The translations under genes and the position numbers were made by a program. The notes below the pieces were generated by a model. It worked only from the letters and a program-made list of their open reading frames with translations. It was not told the origin of the DNA and did no database searches. Positions 48,960-64,000 of a stretch of 64,000 nt of DNA are shown one piece after another (the first letter of the stretch is position 1; the number at the start of each line of letters is the position of its first letter). Source of the stretch: Tanytarsus gracilentus (taxonomy: Eukaryota > Arthropoda > Insecta > Diptera > Chironomidae); NCBI GenBank assembly GCA_038502055.1, contig JAXRKN010000037.1, positions 62,001 to 126,000 on the forward strand, in the 5' to 3' direction.

Positions 48960-51330
48960 TATGATAAAAAATCTCGTATTGTAAGGTATTTAATATATTG
49001 TTGAAGCCAAAAAAAATAACAAAAATGAAAAATACGGTGAAATTATTAATTAAATGATGAGGAGAAAATAATTGAATTGCATACTATTTTAAGGTGAAGT
49101 GTGCGAAGAAAAGAGAAAATAAAAATGAAAAGATATTAAATTTATGTACCTTACTTGCAATTTTGAGTCTCGTAAACCTACAAAATAAAATATTTAAAAA
49201 AATTATTTTTGTTCTAAAAATGTATTGAAGGAAAAAAATGCTCTCGATTCTTAAGACTTTTGAACCCTAGAGCAGAATCACTAGCAATTTTTTACAACAA
49301 GACAAAAATATTCTGGCATGCAAAAGATGCTCTTTAAAAAATATTAAAAGAAATTATTGAGTGCCAAAAAGTTGTGTCAAATCCGATTAATCTATGGTGC
49401 ATTTATTTCTCCCTCTATTTCTGTTCCCCATTTTTTTTGCATGCGTACATATATACATTGACACTTCAAACATTTATCTCTACCGTCTCCTTTTATATTT
49501 AGACATTTTTTTGGATTATTAAAAAAATGAAGAACTTTTAAATGTGCAGGAGCAAAAAGAAGGAACACAGAAGCATTTAGAGAAAGCTTATGAAGATTAT
49601 AAGGAGTTCTCTCTTAAAATGAAAAAAAAAAAAGATATATAAAATCTTAATCACTGCCCGAAAGTCCTAAACGTTAATAAATTATTAAATTCGTTAATGT
49701 CTTTTTAATTTTATTATTATGCAAAAAATACTACTAATTGTCGGATTTTAAGAAGAAGAAAAATTTAAAACCTTAAAAAAGTAAATTTACAAATTTTAAT
49801 AAGTAAAAATGAAAAAGTTTATGGGGAAAAGAAAAAAATTTAGCTATGAATCTGTTTGCATTATTTATTTATTTCACATGAAATTCGCCACAAAAAAATC
49901 AAAGCAAAAATTTGCTAATCTGAAATCCCTCAATTTTTTTATTTCACTAAAACGCAAATAATTAAAAAAAGAGAAGAAATGAATTTTTGAAGATTGACGT
50001 CAAACACGGGTTAAAAATTAAAATTGAATTATCAAAACACATATTTAAGATATTAAAAAGAATTAACTAAAGTTGAAAAGTTTTTATGTCTTTCCGCGGG
50101 ATTTATTTTCTAATTAAAACACTCTAAATTAAATGGTTATAAAAATATATTGAAAGATGATTGATAAGAGAAAATTTGAGGCATAAAAAATGGCTGAAAC
50201 AATTCAAATTATGAGTCAAGTTACGTCTTGTTAATCATCAACAAAAAGAGATTTTAAAGCAAGTGTTGAGATTTAAAAACAATTTATTATTTACAATATT
50301 TTTGGACAAAGTTTGATTTTCAAAGTTTATTCAATTTCAAACTATCGAAAAATAAATATAAAAATGGTAAAAATCTCAATTCTAACCTAAAAAATCAGTT
50401 AAATGAGAAAGAAACTGTTTATATGCTATGGAATCTCCTTGTGTTTAACTTTTAAATCGCAATTTATTTTTCTTTTTATAAAAATAGAACAATTCATCGA
50501 TTCAAAAGGCAGTTAATGAAAAAATCTAAAGAAAAAAAGAAAGTTTATTTAAAATGTCATAGAAACTTTATATTACACACAGAGACGTGAGGAAATAAGG
50601 AAGAAGAAATTTAAATCAGATATGAAGAATAACTAGCAAAAAAGAGAGAAATAAAAATCCTTTAAGTATATTTGAAAAAAAAAAGCAAAAAATGATGAAA
50701 ACCTAATGTTTTGTATAGAAACTTTCTGTTATGTAAAAATTATTTAAAAAATAAATAATGAATAAAATTACACCTGAGTGTTTCAAGAAACGACGATTAA
50801 ATAATAAAAAAAGAATGTTTTTACAGGTTATGCGTGTCTAGTATCTATTTGCTGCATTGCCAATCTCTTCTTGTGCTCTCTTTCATCTCTTCTCTCTTTT
50901 TCAGCAAATTTCCCGTTAATCGTTCGATGTCGTAAAGAATCGACAAGTCATGCAACCACTCATTCATAAAACAAAAGAGCTTTATTTGCACTTTCTTTTG
51001 TAATTTGCGTTTAGTGACATTATGATTCACAATTTGTTCTTACTCATCAAGCGAAAAAAATTAAAGTTTTTTTGAAACCGAATTTAACAATTGCAATTAT
51101 TTATCCGAGAAGCAACACGAAGAAAAGAAATTATGGAAATGCCTAAACGACTTAAAAACTGAATGAAGCGAATGAAAAAGTAAAGAAAAAGAGAATCTGA
51201 AAGTTAAAGAGAAAGAGAGTCACGTCTTAAGACGGCGACATGGAGCTGAAGATCGAGCTTTAGTTATCGTTGTGATTTCCTTTGAGACAGTCTAAAAATC
51301 TTAACTGTGTAAATTTAAAAAAAAATCAAA
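48960..51330. other. no supported gene
   Basis: Very A-rich DNA without conserved coding sequence between the mobile element and the secreted-protein gene. Confidence 0.5.
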
Positions 51331-51333
51331 AAC

Positions 51334-52807
51334 ATGAAGTTAAATTACTTTTTAATCTTCCTCATCTCTACCCACATTATCATCGCAAATTGTGGAATTC
51401 TTGGTAAGATTGTTGTAAAGCTTTTTTTAGTAGAGTTAAAAAATGTTGCTATAGAAGAGTCGAGAACTGTAAAAAGTATGTCATTAACGACGAAGCGTTC
51501 TAAGAGTGAAATTTTTTATGTAGCATTGACTACATCGAGTTTCAATACTTTCCCTTTTAAGTCTTAAAGAACTAAATTATTAATCTCTTTTAGCATTTCG
51601 TTAATTACGTCATATGAAAGGCTTTTATTAAAAAGGAAAAAAATTAAGTTCCGGTAAAAAATTAACACATTAATAATTATACTAAAAATCGGCAGATTTC
51701 CCAAAATCCAAGAAAAGAAAAATAAACAAAAAAATTACTTTCTTTCTCAATGGTTAAATATTATTTTTGTCACACTCTCTCGTCTTGGCCTCACTCATTC
51801 ATTCCATTCATGCCTGTCCAATTTAAAAGTGTCAATTGAAATGAAAATTTCGTTTTCATTGTTATTGCTAAATGCTCCACTTCTTGCCTTCTATATAAGC
51901 TTCGCTCTTTTTTTATTACCATCTCCATTTCTTTGACCCCATTGCAAGCTTCTCCTCGACTTGCTCTTTTTTATTTTTTTTCTATACTCTTTGTTGTATA
52001 TAATTTATCGGGATTTATGGTTTTTTTATATGTTCTCTCGTCATTTTCTTTAATTTCCATGTTGTCTCTTTCAAAGACTTTATTTCACTTGACGACGATG
52101 AAGAGGACGCATCACCGCAAAAGCGCGATCGCGAGTCAGACTGTGTGTGTTTGAAGAAAGGCACGAGTGACAGCAGCAGCAGTTGTATTTGTTGCTTGGA
52201 TTTTAATATTTCCGATACCTTCGATTTGGGTCAAGCATGTGCCAGAATTCGTTACATTTCACAAACAGAAGGCGTATCAATGAATTTAACAATCGGCAAG
52301 ACATTCAGCAAGTCATCGACGATAAAGATTTCAAAGCCAAATGAGCCGGTTTGCTTATCAATGCTCGGCGGCATTGCAAAAATGTGCGCTAAATTTAATG
52401 GTCTCGTACGAAGTGCAAATAATGGACTTGTCGGATGTCTCGCAATGCAACCAAAACTCTTTGGGGAGGTGCCAGTGAATTTCGAGTTTCCATGCTTCGA
52501 TTTGAATTCAGAAGAGATAAGAATTATCGAGTCACCAAAGAAACAGCCACAATCTGGGGAGGAAGACGATGATGAAGAAAAAGACGAAGAGACATCGACT
52601 AGTGGACCCGTTGAGACTGATGAAACTATTGGAGGTTTTAAAGTTGAAGATCTCATCAGCGTGGTGAGCAAAACAGCAGATCAAGGAATTAAAATTATAA
52701 CCGAGCTCTTTGGCATCTCCGATGATGACGATAAGAAGCCAGCCCCGCAAGTTGTTGAGAGCAAAGAAATATCGGAAAATAAAAAGAATAAGACAAAAAA
52801 TCCATAA
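51334..52807 (+). CDS. secreted DUF4773-type protein
   Basis: Exon 1 is 51334-51403 and exon 2 is 52077-52807. Phase 1 donor G|GTAAGA and acceptor TTCAAAG match, giving 266 residues. Exon 1 encodes the signal peptide (MKLNYFLIFLISTHIIIANC). Exon 2 starts with an acidic segment and a Lys-Arg pair (SLDDDEEDASPQKRDRESDC), then the Cys-rich core CVCLKK, CICCLDF, LGQACARIRY, EPVCLSMLGG and FEFPCFDL. That core resembles the insect DUF4773 domain, whose function is unknown. The tail is acidic (EEDDDEEKDEE) then mixed. The family call is from the Cys spacing and overall look. AATAAA follows at 52929. Confidence 0.75.
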
Positions 52808-52928
52808 ATTTTTTTTGGGTTAAAAAATTACCTGAAAAAAAATCAAACTAATTAAAATTAAGAAATCAACATTTGTAGCAGTAATTATTTATTTTTAATA
52901 ATTTTAACTGAAAACTTCTGATCCATAA

Positions 52929-52934
52929 AATAAA
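52929..52934 (+). terminator. poly(A) signal AATAAA of the DUF4773 gene
   Basis: Canonical hexamer about 120 nt after the stop codon. Confidence 0.5.
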
Positions 52935-53269
52935 CGATTATCAATTTTAAAAAAGTTAATCTTTTGTTTAATTTTAAAGTCTATAACTTTAACGATTCAA
53001 GATTTAATTTTTTTACATTTAAAATTAAAAAAAATTTGAATACGGAAATTTGTGTGATTCACCAAGATGTAAAATAAATTCAAGGTAAGAGTGAAAGTGA
53101 AGTGAATGAATCAGTTATGAGCATGGGGTGATGGTGATGATGACGTCTTAAAATAATAAAAGTAAATATTTTTTTGCAGGGTGTTGAAAGAGTTTGTGAC
53201 GATGTATTTTACATTAAAATATGAATATTATTAAAATCCAAAAGTTTGAATGAACTTCGTTGTTGGTCC

Positions 53270-54903
53270 TTAGTTTGTTGCCTCTTGAGCAATATCCACT
53301 GATGATGGCAATTGAGGAACCTGCGCATCATCATTATCCGTCATTTTATTAGCAAAAGACTCGAGTTCTAAAATGATTTGCAAAAATTAAATCATGGGTC
53401 TTGATGACATTTATATTATTTTTTACCCTCGACACTGAACGCTTCAAATAAATCGGCTCCATCAAGTTTCTGAAATCTTTCGCTAAATTGCTTTTGCTCT
53501 TCAGTAAAGTAATCCCAAAATATAGCGTTCTCTGGAAGATCCGTGAATTGTTTCTGAAACATAATTGAAATTAATTATAATTCCTTGAAACTAAATTATC
53601 TCTCAATTACCTTGAAAGAGTTGTAAATTTCATCCGCAATTTCCCGGATTTGTTTTGCTTTCTCTTGAAATTCGGCGAGTTGAACCTCTTCCAAGTTCCA
53701 AGATGCCACATTTCCTATATAGTTTCTCAATTTTTTGACCGTCGTTATGGTGTTGGGATATTTTAATAGCATTAACTTTGTAACATTGGGCACAACCGAT
53801 TCCTGAAGTGTTTTCAACGAATCCAATGATCTTTCTACATCAGCTTCCTCAAGTCCGAGTCCAAGTTTCACGTCCTGCACCAATTTTATCATTTCGAATT
53901 GATTAAGCAGAAATTGCTTCCGAGCTGGATCTTGAATAATGTGCATTTTGCTGAGACAAAAATCATTGATGGTCGAAAATGCGATTGTTGCAGCTGGCTT
54001 GCTGATTTTTAAAACACTTTCTTCTGTCTTCAAGCGCTTGCGTGGTTGTGTGCTAAAAACTTCATCTGGGTCCATCTCATCGGTGTTCATTTTCTTTTCT
54101 TTAATTTTTCGTCCACTGCGACTGACCTTCTCGTCATTTTCTTTCGAATCTGATTCTAATGGCAGTGGTGCAACTGGAGCTTTTTTAACGGCAGGTGCTC
54201 TTTTCTTCGGTTGTACTGGTGTCGACTTAGGTGCATCTTCAGCTATTTGTAAACGAGATTCATCCGGATCGATGTCACTAATATCATGTGATATGTCCTC
54301 TATTGTCTTATCAATATCGTCGACCGCTACGGTGCTTTCGGAAACAAGTGCTGGTGCAGGATCGTTACCTTGAAGTGCGGATTCAATTTCATCTACCGCC
54401 TCCTTATAGTCATGTTTCTTTAGTTGCCGTTCAGTATTTAATTTTAAACGATTCTTTTCATCATACGGTTCCAAATCTTCGCTCTTGCAGTTTCCAGTTT
54501 CTCGTGTACCATAAAAGAACACGCCGTACTTGTGTTTTGCGATCACTTTTACAATCTGCAATTATTAAACGTTTGAAGTGAAATATCGTAGATAGCAAAA
54601 AGTTTTTCTGGATGTTTTAACAAAGATCCAGTCGACGTAATTTTAGGTAAAAGTTATGCAATTTTTGACATCAATTTGCAGTCAACACACAAAAGTATCT
54701 CCAAAATGCGGCGAATGACCTCGTTTTACCTATCCGCAAGCATTTTTAAGGCATAATTTACAGGAAAAATTTCCGGTTCTGGATGTTTTTGGTCAAATTT
54801 TAAAATTGCGATATCTACTCACTTTCGCTGGCCACGGTGGATATCCTTTCACTTTTGCATACACCAATTGGTTCTCAGTAAACACTGCTGTCTTTTTTCC
54901 CAT
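53270..54903 (-). CDS. JASPer: PWWP and IBD-domain chromatin protein (LEDGF/JASPer-like)
   Basis: Exons are 54823-54903, 53611-54555, 53427-53553 and 53270-53367, with matching phases, giving 416 residues. The N-terminal PWWP domain is VYAKVKGYPPWPAK + IVKVIAKHKYGVFFYGTRE; it reads methylated H3K36 on nucleosomes in this family. A charged linker with basic KKRAPAVKKAP and GRKIKEKK segments follows. The C-terminal integrase-binding-type helical domain starts FCLSKMHIIQDPARKQFLLN and includes LMLLKYPNTITTVKKLRNYI. This is the LEDGF/p75 layout. In flies the matching protein is JASPer, the JIL-1 kinase partner, so the symbol is by likely orthology. It is divergent from alpha-COP, with 433 bp between start codons. 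Confidence 0.9.
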
Positions 54904-59827
<4,924 letters not shown>

Positions 59828-59877
59828 AGAACTTTTTTTGCTCATTTTCCATATTTACATAACTTTAAATTTATTAA

Positions 59878-59883
59878 AATAAA
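59878..59883 (+). terminator. alpha-COP poly(A) signal AATAAA
   Basis: Canonical hexamer 51 nt after the stop codon. Confidence 0.7.
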
Positions 59884-59889
59884 TCTTAT

Positions 59890-62800
59890 TCGTTTATAAC
59901 TAAAATCTATTTGCGCGTTGGTTTAATCTTGCATTTAAGTGATATGGAAAAATTAATCGTGATTTATTAGAAATGTAAGACATTCTAGGTGGGATACAAG
60001 TTGAGTCTTGTAAAGTAAGCTATAAGAAGATGAAATTGGAACGTCCTAAAGCAAGTAAAGTAAAATTAAAATAAACGGATATTTCAAATTTTGTATATTT
60101 TTTTGCAAAAAAAGGTTATTTAAATTTGTTAAAGGAGTTTCGCGCCAAATTTCGACAAAACAATATCGCTCTGCGAATTGTCATCATTTTTAAATAGTTT
60201 TCGGGCATTTATGTAGCTAAAAAACAGTGGATTATCTTCACAAATAAACAAAGAACATAGATATAATAAAGGTTTGTATGAAAATCAAGGATAAAAATGG
60301 AAAAAAAAATAAAAATCCAAAGTGAAAAAGAGAGTCTCAATAAAAGTTTAAGTGTAAAAGTGATAAAATGTGTAATTAAATGAAAACTTTAAACAACTAA
60401 ATTTGTTAAAAATATCTGCATAACGGCATAACTTATGAATGAAAGCTCTTGAAGTCAAAGACATTGTCTGCAAATCTAAAATGTTATTTTTCCTCATCTT
60501 ATTCTTGTAAATTTGCTTTACTGAAATTTAATAATCTGACAGCGCTTCGAGGATTCTTCTTGCTTGACTGTCGTTTGGGAATAAAACAAAGACAGTTTCA
60601 AGACACAACAGATTAATTTGATAATGATTAATGATGTGGGAAGAAGAGGAGAATTTTACATTTAGAACTCTTTGAAGGGGTCGAGCGTCATGCTGGTGGT
60701 TTGACAGGTTTGTATCAGATTTTCAATTTTTTTTTTGATTGAAACATTTTTGTCACGCTTTCGATGTAAACTGTTGTGTACCATTTTTTTCCTATCTCTC
60801 AAAAAAGCCAAAAATTAATTTATTTCAAACTGTTACCGGCAGCGGGTGACGAAAAATGTTCCTTCTGTTTTAGATTTTCATCAAAAAAGAAATGAGATTG
60901 AGGAAAAATGTCAGAATCAGATTGGTTTTCAATGATATCAATGACAATATTATGCTTAACTTATCTCTTATTAATAAATATTAGACGGCACACATATTTA
61001 TTCCTGAGAATTCTTGATTGTCATTTTGAGATTAAAAATGACCTTGTTTGTGATCTCTCTCACTCACATGCGAGGAACTTAATAACTTTTCTATCTCAAT
61101 TTTCCCATCTCAAGTATAAATTTACCATTTATGACCACACACAAGATCATACTATGTATTACGGTAATCATAAATTTAATGCTGGCGTTATATCACAATA
61201 ATTTCAGTTAAAAATTAATAAAGTCCTCCTTCTTGAGGTAGCAATCGGTGTGGAGCCATTATCGCTACAATAAATACTAAAAATGTGCTCGTTAAAACTC
61301 ATTAACCTCCTCGAGACTGCGACTATGTTTGTCTATAAATATGCATGCAATAATCATAAGTATATCATTAAAATAAATGAAATGGTCATAATATTAAGAT
61401 TAAGATTGAGACACGATGTCGATGAATGTGCCGTTTAAATTGGGAGAGTTCAAAAATGTTTTAAAATTGAGTTTTATAGTTTCAAAAAATATATTCAAAA
61501 ATATTTCCTGTTAAAACGTTAACGTTAAAAATTTAAATATTAAAATATTTTTTTCGAAATTCACTTCAATTGCAAACTTTCTCAACTCTTTTCTACAATG
61601 TTGAATAGTGCAAATAATAATAATAATTTTGCATAGCTTTCAATGTTCACGCACTCGGAATTCATTAAAGCACCTTTTCTTGGAGGAACAAATATGAGTG
61701 AGTGTATAGTTTTTTTAATAATTGCAACTACAACGTTGTTGGAGGGTATGTGATGGAAAAAATAATTGAAATTACTCGCAACTTTCTGCACACATTGTTG
61801 ATGCTGGAGAGTACTATGTGTGTGATAATTGCTTCTTTAAAATATCTACAATCACTTTTCTTTTGCCCTCTCGCTATTTTAATAAATAAGCTAAGTTATG
61901 AGTTTTCCGCTATAACTTCACAAGTGAATTTATTAATGTTTTTTTTCTTATTTTGCTTCACGCTAAAATTGCGTAAAAATAATTCTCAGATTATTAAAGA
62001 AAACTTTAAGGAGGGGTAAACTAAGTTCATAAATTACTGCAAATAGAATAAGATGAAAAAGACAGAGTAAAATATGACAGAAAAACAGCGATTATGAGCA
62101 AGTTATAGCTTCGCTTTATATTAATTTTGGATTTCTCCTAAACTAGTTTTCAGCCCCTATTATGCATCTTTACTCATGTAAGACAGCGAAGCTATTTGAA
62201 ATGGCCACCTTGTTTTCGATTGTTGACGCAACAAAAAATTGTGAATTTTAGTTAGTTTTCAAAAAAATAATTTAATTTAAAATAAAAAAAAATTTAAAAT
62301 TTTCAAGCTTTAAAAATATAAAAGTATTCATTTGCATTTTGAAATGGTTTTTATTCGATAATATGCCCTGCGTTTGTGCTTTTTTCATTCGAAAGCTCGC
62401 TTCAATAAATTTTCAAGAGTCAAATTCTATGGAAATTTCATGAGGCAATGTCTCGATGGAAAACATCCTTGAAAACATTTTCAGGCACGTGGTTGAAGAG
62501 GGTTGAAAATGAGCACGCGGGCATTGTCTTTAAATTCCGCAATTTATAAAACTCAAAAGAGAATGACTCATCGTAAAATTTGATTTGAGAAGAAAAGTTT
62601 ATTCTCTCTCTCATTCAGCGGCAGTAATCACTCATAAATCATTTAGCGAATTTCTTTCTTTCTCGTGAACAACATAACGGTTTTCATAACTAAACAACAA
62701 TCATAATTTCATCTAATGTGTTGAGAATTGTATAATCATAAAATCCCACTTTTCATTGCGAAATTCTTGTCTATCACCAACGTTGCGTAAAAAAACGAAA

Positions 62801-64000
62801 AAATGTTCATCACATACACTTTTTTGTAATCATTATTGTCGTGCAGGGAGGAAGCAAGCACTCTTTACTATGAGAGAGCGAGTGATGGAGTGAAAATGTG
62901 ATGAAATGTAAAAAAAGAACAAAAGAAATTCCAACTTTCTTCTCTCCCAGGAGTTGCTTTTTTTGTTGATGGATTAATTGTTGTACAGCTTCATGTTTGA
63001 AAATTAAATTTTACGAATTTGGTTCATGCTGTGAAATGAAAGAATTTTGGCAATTTTACGGTCCCACGAAGGGACAAAAATCATTTTTATGAGATGCTTT
63101 AAAGGCACCGACTCTTCTATACGTAGTTACGATCCAATTAAGGACATCCATTTCATTGATGTGAATCAACTTTTGACGTAATTCTCTTTGACATGCGACC
63201 AAGACTGATATCGATGATTCTTCTTTGTTATCAACTTTTTACTTGCGTCGGCAAAAAAAAATGGAAAAGTTTTCTTCCTTTTTTCTCACCCATTTAGTCG
63301 CCTCATGACTCGATTTTACCTTTATTGAAAGAGGAATGGATATTTTTTGGAAACGCGTGTAAATGTTTCAGTGATAAGACCTTTTCACAAGTTACTTGCT
63401 TATGGATCAATCACGTTAGATTTTCATGTGAGAAAGGGCAAAAGTTTTTTTGATTAGTCAGAAGTAATTTTCGGATATTGATATGATGATGAAAGATGAT
63501 GACTATGAAACCTTTTCATCCTCCCTCACCTTTCTCTCTTATAGTCAAGAAGTGTGCTCATGACTAGCCATGAATACTTCTTGTTGTGGAAGGATGAATA
63601 AAAAAGCTGAAACTATGTGAAAAGAAAATTTCTGCTAGATTTAACATTCATAAAAGAAAGAGGAAAAAGCAGTTTTTTGCGTCTCGCTTTGAAGGCTCTT
63701 TTAGGATAATTTGATAGCCTTTATTTATTGGAAAACATAATTTAAAAGCACAGTCGAACGCACAGCATGTGAAAATATATTTACATCGAAATGTTTGTAA
63801 TTCACAAAAATTGCTTCCATGCTCGTTCATATTACACTTCATATCTCCAGCTTAATTTACAAAATAATCCCATATGAATGTTCGGTTCATGAGCAAATTT
63901 TTCCGCCCTCTTCATGTGATGCGGAAGAAGAGCGAAAAAATGTTTTCGACATCGTTTATTCAATATTTTTTATCCAGATTCAGTCTGTATCCAATGTCAA
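59890..64000. other. no supported gene
   Basis: AT-rich DNA with only short, random-looking open frames (for example 60908-61201 and 61702-62019). It could be intergenic or an intron of a gene beyond the window. Confidence 0.5.

Noticed and set aside
52252..52750. Minus-strand frames of 72-139 residues
   Set aside because: They are antisense to the DUF4773 exon and have Ser-rich shadow composition.

Overview
The window is AT-rich, intron-bearing insect DNA, most likely from a dipteran of the midge/mosquito type. The evidence is an intact set of insect-type genes (RpS15, RpL39, a Drep2-type CIDE-N protein, a LEDGF/JASPer-like PWWP protein, alpha-COP and a DUF4773-type secreted protein), short GT-AG introns, TOP-like ribosomal-protein promoters and small foldback elements. 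The species cannot be fixed from sequence alone.

Layout. Positions 1-20,600 are gene-poor and repeat-rich. They hold two ~2-kb insertions with long target-site duplications (2413-4506 and 6590-8604), a 71-bp insertion of the same family (10716-10786), a broken gene (about 6889-8420, minus), an intact intronless RecQ-like helicase (10891-12396, minus) and a 119-bp satellite array (16806-17520). A small secreted-protein gene lies at 20685-21084 (minus). Positions 21,847-35,366 (minus) are one two-pore-domain potassium channel locus with two alternative N-terminal halves, each carrying its own first transmembrane segment and first pore helix. Both can be spliced to one shared C-terminal half. 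RpS15 (plus strand) sits inside an intron of this channel, and RpS15 itself contains two tandem intron copies, each with a C/D-snoRNA-like sequence. RpL39 (36430-36585, minus) lies just upstream of the channel. Two Helitron/Helentron-like non-autonomous elements with internal satellites lie at 37298-38291 and 47950-48952. Between them is Drep2 (39864-45744, plus). The last gene cluster is the DUF4773 protein (51334-52807, plus), the JASPer-like gene (53270-54903, minus) and alpha-COP (55337-59827, plus). The last two are head to head with 433 bp between start codons. Positions 59,890-64,000 show no gene I can support.

The most notable structures are: (1) the duplicated RpS15 intron joined at a CAG|GTGAGT junction, which predicts recursive splicing through a zero-length exon and places each snoRNA 71-72 nt from its own 3' splice site; (2) the K2P channel with two interchangeable N-terminal pore halves; (3) a retroposon-like family with 22-31 bp target-site duplications and a TAAATAA tail; (4) a 27-nt in-frame cassette microexon in alpha-COP.
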